Assembly (NCBI GenBank): GCA_036513895.1
Contig: DATBYF010000048.1
Span: forward strand, 1-64,000
Direction: 5' to 3'
From: Palsa-147 sp036513895
GTDB taxonomy: Bacteria > Acidobacteriota > Terriglobia > Acidiferrales > UBA7541
DNA: 64,000 nt
Below are positions 46,975 to 53,669 of the stretch, in pieces. Under the pieces are notes generated by a model. It did no database searches. It was not told the origin of the DNA and saw nothing but the letters and a program-made list of their open reading frames with translations. Within the stretch, counting starts at the first letter, position 1. Each line of letters begins with the position of its first letter. Made by a program: the position numbers and the translations under genes.

Positions 46975-48147
46975 CTACTGGTCCACTGAATTTTCGAATA
47001 CCAGAGCGTTCAGAATTACCTTTGTTCCGGGGGTTATGCCCGACGCCACCTCCTGCATGTTGGCAGGAAGCGTATTTCCAGTGACGATTTCGACTCTCCG
47101 AAATTTGTTATCTCCTTCAGGAACGAAGACCCAGTCGCGATCACGTAAATGCAAGATTGCAGCACTGGGAATCGTGGTGTGAACTTCCTGCTTCTGTCCG
47201 TGAAAAGTAGCGGTCGCAAACATGCCAGGGCGGATGAATCCGGGATTGCCGACTTCAATTCTGACTTTCGATGCGCGAGTGGCTGGATCGAGAACGGCGC
47301 CAATGTTGCTAATTGTGCCCTTCAGAACCTTGTCAGGATATGCGTTCAATTTGATATCGGCGGTCTCGCCCAGGCGAACGTTTGGCAAAGCATTTTCGTA
47401 CACATCGCAAACGATCCAAACGAAGGACAAATCGGAGATCGTGAACGGGTTCTTGGCGGACAAGCTCTGTACGCCCGCTGCGTTGGTCACTTGCTGGTCG
47501 GTAATCACCCCCGAAATGGGCGCGTAAATATCGACTATTCCGGTGGGATGATCGGGATCGTTACCGAGGAGTCGAAGATGTTCCTCGGTGGTTTCGACGG
47601 CGACCTTCGCGTCGTCTTCGGCGTCTTGAGCGATTTCAAGTTCCGACTCCGGGATGGCGCCGTGGGCGAAGAGATCTTTGGAGCGAGTGATTTGCTTGCG
47701 CGCGAGAAGTTCGTCGGCAACGGCTTTGCGGTAATCGGAGTAACCGCCGGAAACATCGTCACTTCGGACGCGCAACAAGAGTTGACCCTTGTGCACCGAG
47801 TCTCCTAGCCGCGCGCGAATGTCGACAACGCGACCGGAGGCCAGCGAAATCACGGGCACCGTCCGTGCAACATCCGGGCTTACCGCACCTGTGGCTGACA
47901 ATTGCGAAGCGGCATTGTGCCCGACTGCGGTAAATAAGGGGAATTGCTCAGGATGGTCGACCTGAAACACGTTCGAATCCTGCTGGTTTTCGACCTGAGC
48001 GAGCGGCGGCGCCTCGGCTGCCGGGTCGCTCTCGGATGAACCACAACCCGCCAGACACAAAGTCAGTGCGCTCAGAAAAAGTGCACGAGCGATTGCCGGA
48101 AAAATGCTGGGTCCGGCATACGCGTGAAAGAAACACGCTTGCTTCAT
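46975..48147 (-). CDS. RND periplasmic adaptor lipoprotein, pump 2
   Basis: 390 residues. The signal ends in LCLAGCGSS, with Cys 35 as the lipidation site. The core shows RLGDSVHKGQLLLRVRSDDV, a coiled-coil hairpin, APISGVITDQQVTNAAGV and the barrel segment LNAYPDKVLKGTISNIGAVLDP, as in CzcB/CusB-type adaptors. Its stop abuts the permease start. The small membrane protein at 48217 is just upstream in the same direction and probably co-transcribed. Confidence 0.83.
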   Translation of the reverse strand: MKQACFFHAYAGPSIFPAIARALFLSALTLCLAGCGSSESDPAAEAPPLAQVENQQDSNVFQVDHPEQFPLFTAVGHNAASQLSATGAVSPDVARTVPVISLASGRVVDIRARLGDSVHKGQLLLRVRSDDVSGGYSDYRKAVADELLARKQITRSKDLFAHGAIPESELEIAQDAEDDAKVAVETTEEHLRLLGNDPDHPTGIVDIYAPISGVITDQQVTNAAGVQSLSAKNPFTISDLSFVWIVCDVYENALPNVRLGETADIKLNAYPDKVLKGTISNIGAVLDPATRASKVRIEVGNPGFIRPGMFATATFHGQKQEVHTTIPSAAILHLRDRDWVFVPEGDNKFRRVEIVTGNTLPANMQEVASGITPGTKVILNALVFENSVDQ

Positions 48148-48216
48148 AAATCCTCACTTGCGACCTACGAATAAAATTCGATTTTCTAAAACGCGATTAG
48201 TTGAATTGGCGTGCTG

Positions 48217-48648
48217 CTAGAGGGACTGCAGAGGAGGACCACGAAGCTCGACGGAACCACGAAGAGTAGGGCGAACGATCTGGACGTTTTGGACCAGAAC
48301 GTTGCCTTGTAACGCCAGAGGAGGGACACAAACAGCAGATGAAACTACGGCACTGAGTAAGGCTTGAGTGTGGACCGGGCGATGATGGTGGCTTGAAACT
48401 TTGGAAGATCTCGCACTGACAAGGGCTGCATCTTCTACCAGCGCGGCAATTTCATAGAGGTCGTCAGTCAGCGAGATGGCGTAGAACATTAAAACCAGGA
48501 CGCAGATCAAACCGACTGCACTATAAAGAATTTGCTTGCGACGGCTGCGCGCGAAGAAGTCTCGACGCCAATACACGACCCACAACATCGTGCCGGTCAG
48601 CGCCAGCAGCAGCCAAATGAGATTAAGTAATGCTTCCATGGCTTCCAA
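48217..48648 (-). CDS. Small two-helix membrane protein of unknown function, upstream of pump 2
   Basis: 143 residues with two hydrophobic helices (about 7-26 and 40-60) separated by a basic loop RRDFFARSRRKQ, and a soluble C-terminus containing HHHRPVHTQ. It lies 69 bases upstream of the adaptor gene, same strand. Its position and histidine cluster are compatible with a metal-responsive accessory protein, but no family is recognised and the function is unknown. Confidence 0.55.
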   Translation of the reverse strand: MEAMEALLNLIWLLLALTGTMLWVVYWRRDFFARSRRKQILYSAVGLICVLVLMFYAISLTDDLYEIAALVEDAALVSARSSKVSSHHHRPVHTQALLSAVVSSAVCVPPLALQGNVLVQNVQIVRPTLRGSVELRGPPLQSL

Positions 48649-48793
48649 AACATGCGGCGCAGCAGCCTACCGTTCTTCCAGGATCCTGCGCCTTATACTT
48701 TTGATGCTATCTCGAAGCTTGGCGGCGACGCAATCTAGTTGACCGAGGTGGGAGCAAACCAGTTAGCTGGCAGCGCGGGCAGCCAGAGTTATG

Positions 48794-48823
48794 TTGACAC
48801 CCCCATATACCCGCCGCTAAGAT
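48794..48823 (+). promoter_or_regulatory. Sigma-70 promoter of the CsgG-like gene
   Basis: TTGACA, an 18-base spacer and TAAGAT, directed towards the gene at 48877. It leaves a leader of about 45 bases containing GGGAGA. Confidence 0.5.
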
Positions 48824-48876
48824 TTGCGTCCTAGTTGACCATCTGTCCGGGTGGTGTGCCCGGCGGGAGATTCATC

Positions 48877-49932
48877 ATGAAAAAAGCTATTTGGACCGTG
48901 ACGGTCTTGGCGTGTCTTTTTGCGACTTGCGCGGAAGCTCGGCCTCAGAGCAGTCCACCGCCAGCTGGCGTTACAGCGGCGCCCGCGGCCGTGCCCGCCG
49001 TCGCTCCAGCCCCGGCCCAAGGGCGAAAGAAGCGGATCGCTGTTTTCGATTTCGACTTCGCCACGGTGCAGTCCAGTTCTGCGGCGATATTTGGTCAGAA
49101 TGTGGACGTCGGCAAAGGAATCTGCGATCTTCTCGTGAGATATCTGGTGCAGGACGGCACGTATTCGGTGATCGAGCGAAAGTCACTCGACAAAATCATG
49201 GCCGAGCAAAATTTCTCGAATAGCGACCGCGCAAACCCAGCGTCTGCGGCCAAGATTGGAAAATTGCTTGACGTTGACGCCATTATCGTCGGCAGCGTCA
49301 CGCAATTTGGAAACGAAACGAAAAACAAGAATTTCGGAGGTAACGGAGGCAATTGGGGCGGTTTTGGAGTCGGAGGGGTCGGACATAAGAGCTCGAAGGC
49401 GGTCGTGGTCGTTGACGCCCGGTTGGTAGATATTGACACCGCCGAGATCCTTGGCGTTGCTGACGGCAAAGGCGAGTCAAAGCGCGATAGCACTTCCCTT
49501 CTGGGAGGCGGTGGTAATTGGCACGGATTTGGCGGGGGCAACGCGGATTTTGGCAGCAGCGACTTCCAGCAGACGATTATCGGAGAAGCGATAAATGCGG
49601 CGGTTCAGCAGTTGAGCACTGGAATTATCGCTGACAACACGAAGCTTCAGACTCGCACAATTTCTGTTTCGGGGCTGGTCGCGGCAGTGGATGGCGGGCA
49701 GGTTATCCTCAATGTGGGCGGGAAAGCCGGCTTGAAGATTGGGGACCAGCTTACGGTCGAACGCGTGACGCGCGAAATCAAGGATCCATCAACCGGCGCG
49801 GTGATCCGCAGAATGACATCTCCGGTTGGCACGATTCGCATCACCGATGTGGACGATATTTCTTCTGTCTGCACGCCTGTTTCAGGGACTGATTTCAAGG
49901 TGGGAGACGCGGTCAAGACGATCACACAATAG
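48877..49932 (+). CDS. CsgG-family (curli assembly-like) secreted protein with Gly-rich inserts
   Basis: 351 residues from the ATG at 48877, with GGGAGA upstream. A signal peptide (about 1-20) ends near CAEARPQSS. The CsgG-like fold is indicated by KRIAVFDFDFATVQSS, GKGICDLLVRYLVQDGTYSVIERKSLDKIMAEQNF and DVDAIIVGSVTQFG. Two glycine-rich stretches (GGNGGNWGGFGVGGVG and GGGGNWHGFGGGNADFG) interrupt the domain. The C-terminal part (GQVILNVGGKAGLKIGDQL) resembles a small beta domain seen in related envelope proteins. No csgA/B/E/F genes are near, so a general envelope role is more likely than curli secretion. Confidence 0.72.
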   Translation: MKKAIWTVTVLACLFATCAEARPQSSPPPAGVTAAPAAVPAVAPAPAQGRKKRIAVFDFDFATVQSSSAAIFGQNVDVGKGICDLLVRYLVQDGTYSVIERKSLDKIMAEQNFSNSDRANPASAAKIGKLLDVDAIIVGSVTQFGNETKNKNFGGNGGNWGGFGVGGVGHKSSKAVVVVDARLVDIDTAEILGVADGKGESKRDSTSLLGGGGNWHGFGGGNADFGSSDFQQTIIGEAINAAVQQLSTGIIADNTKLQTRTISVSGLVAAVDGGQVILNVGGKAGLKIGDQLTVERVTREIKDPSTGAVIRRMTSPVGTIRITDVDDISSVCTPVSGTDFKVGDAVKTITQ

Positions 49933-49970
49933 AGGTCGAATTGGAGTTCAATGCGTTTCCAGCTTTTCTG

Positions 49971-50008
49971 GCGCCCGGGTGAATTGTCATTCGGGTGCCC
50001 GCTTTTTT
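49971..50008 (+). terminator. Rho-independent terminator after the CsgG-like gene
   Basis: Arms GCGCCCG and CGGGTGC (one G-U pair) enclose a 14-base loop that itself contains a short GAAT/ATTC stem. A run of six T follows at 50003-50008. Confidence 0.55.
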
Positions 50009-50040
50009 AGGCACGTTTTCGCACTCCCGCCGCATACATC

Positions 50041-50071
50041 GTTGACAATTTCAACAACACACTCGTAGAAT
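50041..50071 (+). promoter_or_regulatory. Promoter of the sigma-54 activator with overlapping palindrome
   Basis: TTGACA (50042-50047), an 18-base spacer and TAGAAT (50066-50071) form a good sigma-70 promoter. The -35 is embedded in GTTGACAATTTCAAC (50041-50055), an imperfect palindrome. It matches the element upstream of cassette 2 (GTTGAAAATTCCAAC) at 13 of 15 positions. This suggests that the activator binds, and probably represses, its own promoter. Confidence 0.5.
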
Positions 50072-50106
50072 CACCGCGCGCACTGGGGCGCGCACTTTCC
50101 GTCGAA

Positions 50107-51528
50107 TTGCGCCGTTCCGTGTCTGCGGAGCCCAATTTGACGCCTGCCGGCACATCCAATCCCAAAGTCGCAGTGATTGATGCGGACGAATCGTTCCGCT
50201 CCGGGATTTCCGCGGACCTCGGAGACGAATTCGAAATTCTCGAAGGCGATGATTTCGAAGCCGCGTACCACCATATTCAGGAAAGCGGACTGGATGTGCT
50301 TCTGCTCGGCTTGCCCTTGCCTTCGGGCGGGGTTCGCGAAAGCATTCAGCTCCTCAACCGGCTCGCCGAGAGTGAAATTGATACGCTCGTCATCGTACTG
50401 AACGAAGACAATAACAAGGCTCCGGCGCTCAAATTGATCGAGGCAGGATGCTACGACTACTTCGTCAAGCCGGTGGATACGGACGTCGTTCGCGCCTTGA
50501 TGCGCCGGGCGATCAAGAAGCTCCATATCCAGCGCGAAAATCGCATTTTGCGCGAAGAGGTTTCTCGCAAACAGTTTGGCGGCGATCTCATCGGCTCGAC
50601 CGATTCGATGCGCGACCTGCTCGAAACCATTCGGAGGATGGCTCGCGCTTCCACCAGCGTGATCATCCGCGGCGAAAGCGGAACCGGAAAAGAGTTGGTC
50701 GCCCGTGCGCTCCATGAGCAGGGTCCGCGGCGGACGAAACCGTTCATCAGCGTAAACTGCGCGGCGCTGCCTGAAACTCTCATGGAGGCTGAACTTTTCG
50801 GCTACGAACGCGGAGCTTTCACTGGTGCTGTGGCCACGAAAGAAGGCCGGATCGAGCTGGCTAACCATGGCACATTATTCCTCGATGAAATCGCGACGCT
50901 CACGCCCGCGCTGCAATCGAAACTCCTCAGAGTGCTCGAGGATCACGCGCTGATCCGGCTCGGTGGCAAGAAGTCCATCAAAGTTGATTTCCGGCTGGTC
51001 AGCGCGACGAATGAAAACCTTGAGGAAATGGCTAAGACTGGCAGATTCCGCGAGGATCTCTACTACCGGATCCACGTGGTGCCGATTTTTATTCCGCCGT
51101 TGCGCGAGCGCGTGGAAGATATTCCTCTGCTCATCGACTATTTCGTAAGCGTTTACTGCGCGGCGAATCGCACGCCAGCGAAACGCATTGCCGAAGATGC
51201 CCTTCAGGCGCTGAAGCGCTACGCATGGCCTGGAAACGTTCGCGAGCTTCAGAACGTCGTGCAGCGGTTTGTTCTGATGACTGATTCGGACATGATCAAT
51301 TTGAAGGACCTTCCGAGCGATGTTGTCCAAGCTGCTGGCAAGGGGACCAAGGGCCGGTTCCGACTGCCGTCAAGCGGCATCAAGCTCAATGAGGAACTCG
51401 ACGCATTCGAGCGCCAATGGGTGGAAACGGCGCTGGCTCAGGCCGATCAGGTGAAGTCGGAGGCCGCGCGGTTGCTTGGCGTCGATAGGAACCGAATCAA
51501 TTATCTCTGCCGGAAGTACGATCTTTAG
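50107..51528 (+). CDS. Sigma-54 enhancer-binding protein with degenerate receiver domain
   Basis: 473 residues. The receiver-like domain (about 20-135) lacks the phosphoacceptor Asp: the usual LLD site reads VLLLG with Gly68, while the Lys of YFVKPVD is kept. The AAA+ domain (about 155-390) has Walker A RGESGTGKELVARALH, the sigma-54 contact loop GAFTGA and FLDEIATLTPALQ. The C-terminal Fis-type HTH is AARLLGVDRNRINYLCRKY. No ATG is available, so TTG at 50107 or GTG at 50119 must start it. It sits immediately upstream of three -24/-12 promoters, its evident targets. The layout resembles PrsR/NtrC-type regulators. Confidence 0.88.
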   Translation: MRRSVSAEPNLTPAGTSNPKVAVIDADESFRSGISADLGDEFEILEGDDFEAAYHHIQESGLDVLLLGLPLPSGGVRESIQLLNRLAESEIDTLVIVLNEDNNKAPALKLIEAGCYDYFVKPVDTDVVRALMRRAIKKLHIQRENRILREEVSRKQFGGDLIGSTDSMRDLLETIRRMARASTSVIIRGESGTGKELVARALHEQGPRRTKPFISVNCAALPETLMEAELFGYERGAFTGAVATKEGRIELANHGTLFLDEIATLTPALQSKLLRVLEDHALIRLGGKKSIKVDFRLVSATNENLEEMAKTGRFREDLYYRIHVVPIFIPPLRERVEDIPLLIDYFVSVYCAANRTPAKRIAEDALQALKRYAWPGNVRELQNVVQRFVLMTDSDMINLKDLPSDVVQAAGKGTKGRFRLPSSGIKLNEELDAFERQWVETALAQADQVKSEAARLLGVDRNRINYLCRKYDL

Positions 51529-51556
51529 CCTGCCGTCGTTGAAAAAACAAACACGC

Positions 51557-51571
51557 GATTAAAACTTCAAC
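51557..51571. promoter_or_regulatory. Upstream activator site of cassette 1
   Basis: GATTAAAACTTCAAC belongs to the conserved family GNTGAAAANNNCAAC found in all three cassettes and at the activator's own promoter. Its centre lies 105 bases before the GG of the -24 element, the same distance as in copy 2. It is an enhancer-binding site by inference. Confidence 0.5.
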
Positions 51572-51667
51572 ACATCCGGGACGTGCAGCGAATTGGTACT
51601 ACAACCCGGCTCAGTCCTAAGTGGCTTAAATCGAATAGAATAGGCCCGCGTGGCGCGACTGCGAGTT

Positions 51668-51683
51668 TGGCATGAGGTGTGCA
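51668..51683 (+). promoter_or_regulatory. Sigma-54 (-24/-12) promoter of cassette 1
   Basis: TGGCATGAGGTGTGCA has GG and GC exactly 12 bases apart, as the sigma-54 consensus TGGCAC-N5-TTGC requires. The predicted start is near 51694, immediately before the conserved 5' hairpin. Confidence 0.75.
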
Positions 51684-51737
51684 ATATAGATATGCGTCGC
51701 CCACGAGGGCAAACCCAAATCGAGGAGATTCACGAAA

Positions 51738-51821
51738 ATGACAACGAAAAAGACCCAACTGAAGTCGGCCAAGAAGAGCAACAAGATCGTCGCGTTGACG
51801 ACCCACCTTCCCAAGCCGTAA
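51738..51821 (+). CDS. Lysine-rich 27-residue peptide, copy 1
   Basis: The peptide has seven lysines in the first 16 residues (MTTKKTQLKSAKKSNK), then a hydrophobic IVAL and the end TTHLPKP. CGAGGAG lies 11 bases upstream of the ATG. It differs from copy 2 by one residue (Thr2 versus Ala2). No known family is recognised. It could be an exported or modified peptide, a small nucleic-acid-binding protein or an antimicrobial. Being very short, it is supported mainly by conservation across three copies. Confidence 0.7.
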   Translation: MTTKKTQLKSAKKSNKIVALTTHLPKP

Positions 51822-51869
51822 GATCGCGGCCCTGTCTCGCTGCAAGCGAGAAGCGGCCACACGAAATCT

Positions 51870-51907
51870 GCGGGGTTGCCAAGCACTGGCAACCCCGCTA
51901 TTTTTTT
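51870..51907 (+). terminator. Rho-independent terminator of cassette 1
   Basis: The 12-base stem GCGGGGTTGCCA/TGGCAACCCCGC has a five-base loop and is followed by TA and seven T. Copy 2 carries paired changes (T to C and A to G) that keep the stem. Confidence 0.85.
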
Positions 51908-51969
51908 GTGCTGACGAGTCGCTGAAAAACAATCGAGAGTTGCTATATCTTTGATCAATTGGAGGGCAA

Positions 51970-52788
51970 TTGTCTCAATCGCGAAGGAAACGAAAAGCGC
52001 CGCGCCGGTCGCCGTCCTACGAAGCCATCGGACAATTTTACGATTCTCTTTGGCTGGATAATCCGCGGGCGTGGACAGCTGCCCGGAGCCGGCTGCTGGA
52101 ACCGATTGTTTCTGGGGCGCGGCGAGTTTGCGAACTCGGATGCGGTACCGGCGTAACGGCAATGGAATTCGCGCGCCGCGGACTAAAGGTTTTCGCGCTC
52201 GATTATTCTCGCGAAATGTGCCGCGTCACCCGCGAAAAGGCTCTTGCGGAAGGCCTCGACGTCCAGGTTGCTCGCGGCGATATGCGAACGTTCCGTTTGC
52301 CGGTGAAGGTAGATCTCGTCACTTCTGAATGGGGAGTCATCAATCATTTGCGGCGTAAGGCCGAGCTAGCGCAAACATTTCGCGCGGTCGCCCGCGCGGT
52401 AAAGCCTGGAGGCTACTTTTTTTTCGATCTTCATCAGCAAAAACTATACGAAGAGGGTTGGCCCAAGGCAGTAATTGGCGATGGAGTGACCGCCGAAGAG
52501 GGGAAGAAATTCTTCGCGGCTCAGCACGGCGGATATGACCGAAAGAACGGCAAAGGCTGGACGGAAATAACCATTTTCGTTCGCAGGGCCGGCGGCCTGT
52601 GGCAGCGCCGCGGGGAACGCATCGAAGAAATTTGCTGGTCTCAAGGAGAGATTGTTCGAGACCTCAAGCGCGCCGGGTTTCAACTCCTGCGCGTCTGTGA
52701 TTTCGCCGATATCTGTGCTGCGCCAAGTCCGAAAAGAGGGCCCGACGGCATGCGTACGATGTATCTCGCCCGGCTGAAAAGCAGGTAG
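51970..52788 (+). CDS. Class I SAM-dependent methyltransferase inside the peptide locus
   Basis: 272 residues starting at a TTG with GGAGGG four bases upstream. The SAM-binding motif is VCELGCGTGVTAMEFARRGLK, with FALDYSREM (motif II) and ARGDMRTF (motif III). A basic N-terminus (SQSRRKRKAPRRS) precedes the domain. It lies between cassette 1 and cassette 2, after terminator 1, so it may be expressed by read-through or from a weak promoter. Small-molecule, peptide or protein methylation are all possible; location suggests the lysine-rich peptides as candidate substrates. Confidence 0.8.
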   Translation: MSQSRRKRKAPRRSPSYEAIGQFYDSLWLDNPRAWTAARSRLLEPIVSGARRVCELGCGTGVTAMEFARRGLKVFALDYSREMCRVTREKALAEGLDVQVARGDMRTFRLPVKVDLVTSEWGVINHLRRKAELAQTFRAVARAVKPGGYFFFDLHQQKLYEEGWPKAVIGDGVTAEEGKKFFAAQHGGYDRKNGKGWTEITIFVRRAGGLWQRRGERIEEICWSQGEIVRDLKRAGFQLLRVCDFADICAAPSPKRGPDGMRTMYLARLKSR

Positions 52789-52877
52789 ACGCATGCTCCT
52801 GGTGTAGGGCGTGGTACCCCTCCCGGGCGCAACACGAGTTTGAATTTCGGGATGTATCGTTGAAAAAGCGAACGCGA

Positions 52878-52892
52878 GTTGAAAATTCCAAC
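52878..52892. promoter_or_regulatory. Upstream activator site of cassette 2
   Basis: GTTGAAAATTCCAAC is the most symmetric member of the site family and matches the activator's own promoter element at 13 of 15 positions. Its centre is 105 bases before the -24 GG. Confidence 0.55.
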
Positions 52893-52988
52893 GCATTTGA
52901 CGTATTGGCTGGGTTCGTACTAAAACCAAGGCTGCTGCTAAGCTATGTAGATTCAGTATGTTACGCCGTATCGGTTCGACCGCGAGTT

Positions 52989-53004
52989 TGGCACGAGATG
53001 TGCA
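52989..53004 (+). promoter_or_regulatory. Sigma-54 (-24/-12) promoter of cassette 2
   Basis: TGGCACGAGATGTGCA has a perfect -24 half (TGGCAC), five bases, then GTGC as the -12, with exact GG-GC spacing. Confidence 0.8.
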
Positions 53005-53058
53005 ATATAGATATGCGTCGCCCACGAGGGCAAACCCAAACCGAGGAGATTCACGAAA

Positions 53059-53142
53059 ATGGCAACGAAAAAGACCCAACTGAAGTCGGCCAAGAAGAGC
53101 AACAAGATCGTCGCGTTGACGACCCACCTTCCCAAGCCGTAA
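53059..53142 (+). CDS. Lysine-rich 27-residue peptide, copy 2
   Basis: The sequence is identical to copy 1 except Ala at position 2 (MATKKTQLKS...). The same GAGGAG ribosome site and spacing are used. Near-identity to copy 1 across UTRs as well as coding region suggests a recent duplication or gene conversion between copies 1 and 2. Function unknown. Confidence 0.7.
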   Translation: MATKKTQLKSAKKSNKIVALTTHLPKP

Positions 53143-53190
53143 GATCGCGGCCCTGTCTCGCTGCAAGCGAGAAGTGGCCACACGAAATCT

Positions 53191-53226
53191 GCGGGGCTGC
53201 CAAGGCTGGCAGCCCCGCAATTTTTT
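53191..53226 (+). terminator. Rho-independent terminator of cassette 2
   Basis: The 12-base stem GCGGGGCTGCCA/TGGCAGCCCCGC is followed by AA and six T. It shows a compensatory C-G pair where copy 1 has T-A. A conserved hairpin CTCGC-TGCAA-GCGAG precedes it at 53157-53171. Confidence 0.85.
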
Positions 53227-53317
53227 GTACGCGTGAGATAGTTCATCTCTTAGAGCGTATCCCCTGATCCTTCTCAGCCTTCGCCGACACTCCGTGACGT
53301 TGAAAAAATAAACGAAA

Positions 53318-53332
53318 GATGAAAACGTCAAC
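53318..53332. promoter_or_regulatory. Upstream activator site of cassette 3
   Basis: GATGAAAACGTCAAC agrees with the GNTGAAAANNNCAAC family; the GTTGAAAAA half-element begins 19 bases upstream at 53299. Confidence 0.5.
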
Positions 53333-53425
53333 ATGTGCTCGATTTTTGTAGGCGAGTACTACAACCCGGCTGACTTTAAGTCACCTAATTTCAACGGTGT
53401 AACGCGGGCCATCTGCAGTTGCGTT

Positions 53426-53441
53426 TGGCACCGGGCGTGCA
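53426..53441 (+). promoter_or_regulatory. Sigma-54 (-24/-12) promoter of cassette 3
   Basis: TGGCACCGGGCGTGCA has an exact TGGCAC and GTGC at canonical spacing, though the five bases between differ completely from copies 1 and 2. This is independent support for the promoter call. Confidence 0.8.
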
Positions 53442-53495
53442 TCCTTTCCAAGCGTTGCCCACGAGGGCAAACCCACAGCGAGGAGATACACGAAA

Positions 53496-53576
53496 ATGGC
53501 AAAAAAGACCCTGAAATCTGGCAAGAAGGCCAACAAAGTTGTAGCGTTGACCGCCCACGTGCCCGTGAAGCCGTAA
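53496..53576 (+). CDS. Lysine-rich 26-residue peptide, copy 3
   Basis: The peptide begins MAKKTLKSGKKANK and continues VVALTAHVPVKP. Relative to copies 1 and 2 it keeps the KKT-LKS-KK-NK-VALT-H-P frame with conservative swaps (I/V, A/G, L/V). Several codons differ only at silent positions (for example AAG/AAA and GTC/GTA), which argues that the peptide is translated and selected. GAGGAG lies upstream. Confidence 0.7.
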   Translation: MAKKTLKSGKKANKVVALTAHVPVKP

Positions 53577-53625
53577 TGGCCCGGCTCTGGCTCGCCTCAG
53601 GCGAGCGGGGCGACGAACGAAATCT

Positions 53626-53663
53626 GCGGGGTTTGCCGCAAGCGGCAGCCCCGCATTTTTTTT
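53626..53663 (+). terminator. Rho-independent terminator of cassette 3
   Basis: The outer stem GCGGGG/CCCCGC and inner TGCCGC/GCGGCA are followed by A and eight T. The preceding hairpin CTCGCC-TCA-GGCGAG (53591-53605) is a sequence variant of the same structure in copies 1 and 2. Confidence 0.82.
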
Positions 53664-53669
53664 GAAGAT

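Larger units (their letters stand above)
51538..51907 (+). repeat. Sigma-54 peptide cassette, copy 1
   Basis: First of three similar units (370, 368 and 365 bases). The order of elements is: GTTGAAAAA block, 15-base palindrome, GTACTA-AACC block at 51596, -24/-12 promoter, 5' hairpin GCCC-ACGA-GGGC (51699-51710), GAGGAG, peptide gene, 3' hairpin CTCGC-TGCAA-GCGAG (51836-51850), conserved ACGAAATCTGCGGGG and terminator. It begins nine bases after the activator's stop. Confidence 0.85.
52859..53226 (+). repeat. Sigma-54 peptide cassette, copy 2
   Basis: This copy has the same order of elements as copy 1, and from the promoter to the terminator it is nearly identical to it. Upstream of the promoter only the functional-looking blocks (GTTGAAAAA, palindrome, GTACTA) are kept while the spacers have drifted. 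That pattern points to selection on those blocks. Confidence 0.85.
53299..53663 (+). repeat. Sigma-54 peptide cassette, copy 3 (diverged)
   Basis: This is the most diverged unit but has every element in the same order and spacing: GTTGAAAAA block, palindrome 102 bases before the -24, GTACTACAACCCGGCT block at 53356, promoter, 5' hairpin GCCC-ACGA-GGGC, GAGGAG, peptide gene, 3' hairpin and terminator. It ends six bases from the stop of the convergent M50-HlyD gene. Confidence 0.82.

Noticed and set aside
51626..53334. Minus-strand open frames of 120-300 codons covering the peptide cassettes and methyltransferase
   Set aside because: They read through the terminators and promoters of the plus-strand cassettes. 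The similarity between them only reflects the repeated DNA, and they overlap a clear methyltransferase on the other strand.
51538..53663. Cassettes as a miniature transposon or insertion-sequence remnant
   Set aside because: No terminal inverted repeats or target duplications were seen. What is conserved is promoter, ribosome site, peptide and terminator, with flanks drifting freely.
50041..53663. Cassettes as a CRISPR array or tandem repeat array
   Set aside because: Units are about 368 bp, unequally spaced, interrupted by a gene, and contain clear expression signals; there is no short repeat-spacer pattern.
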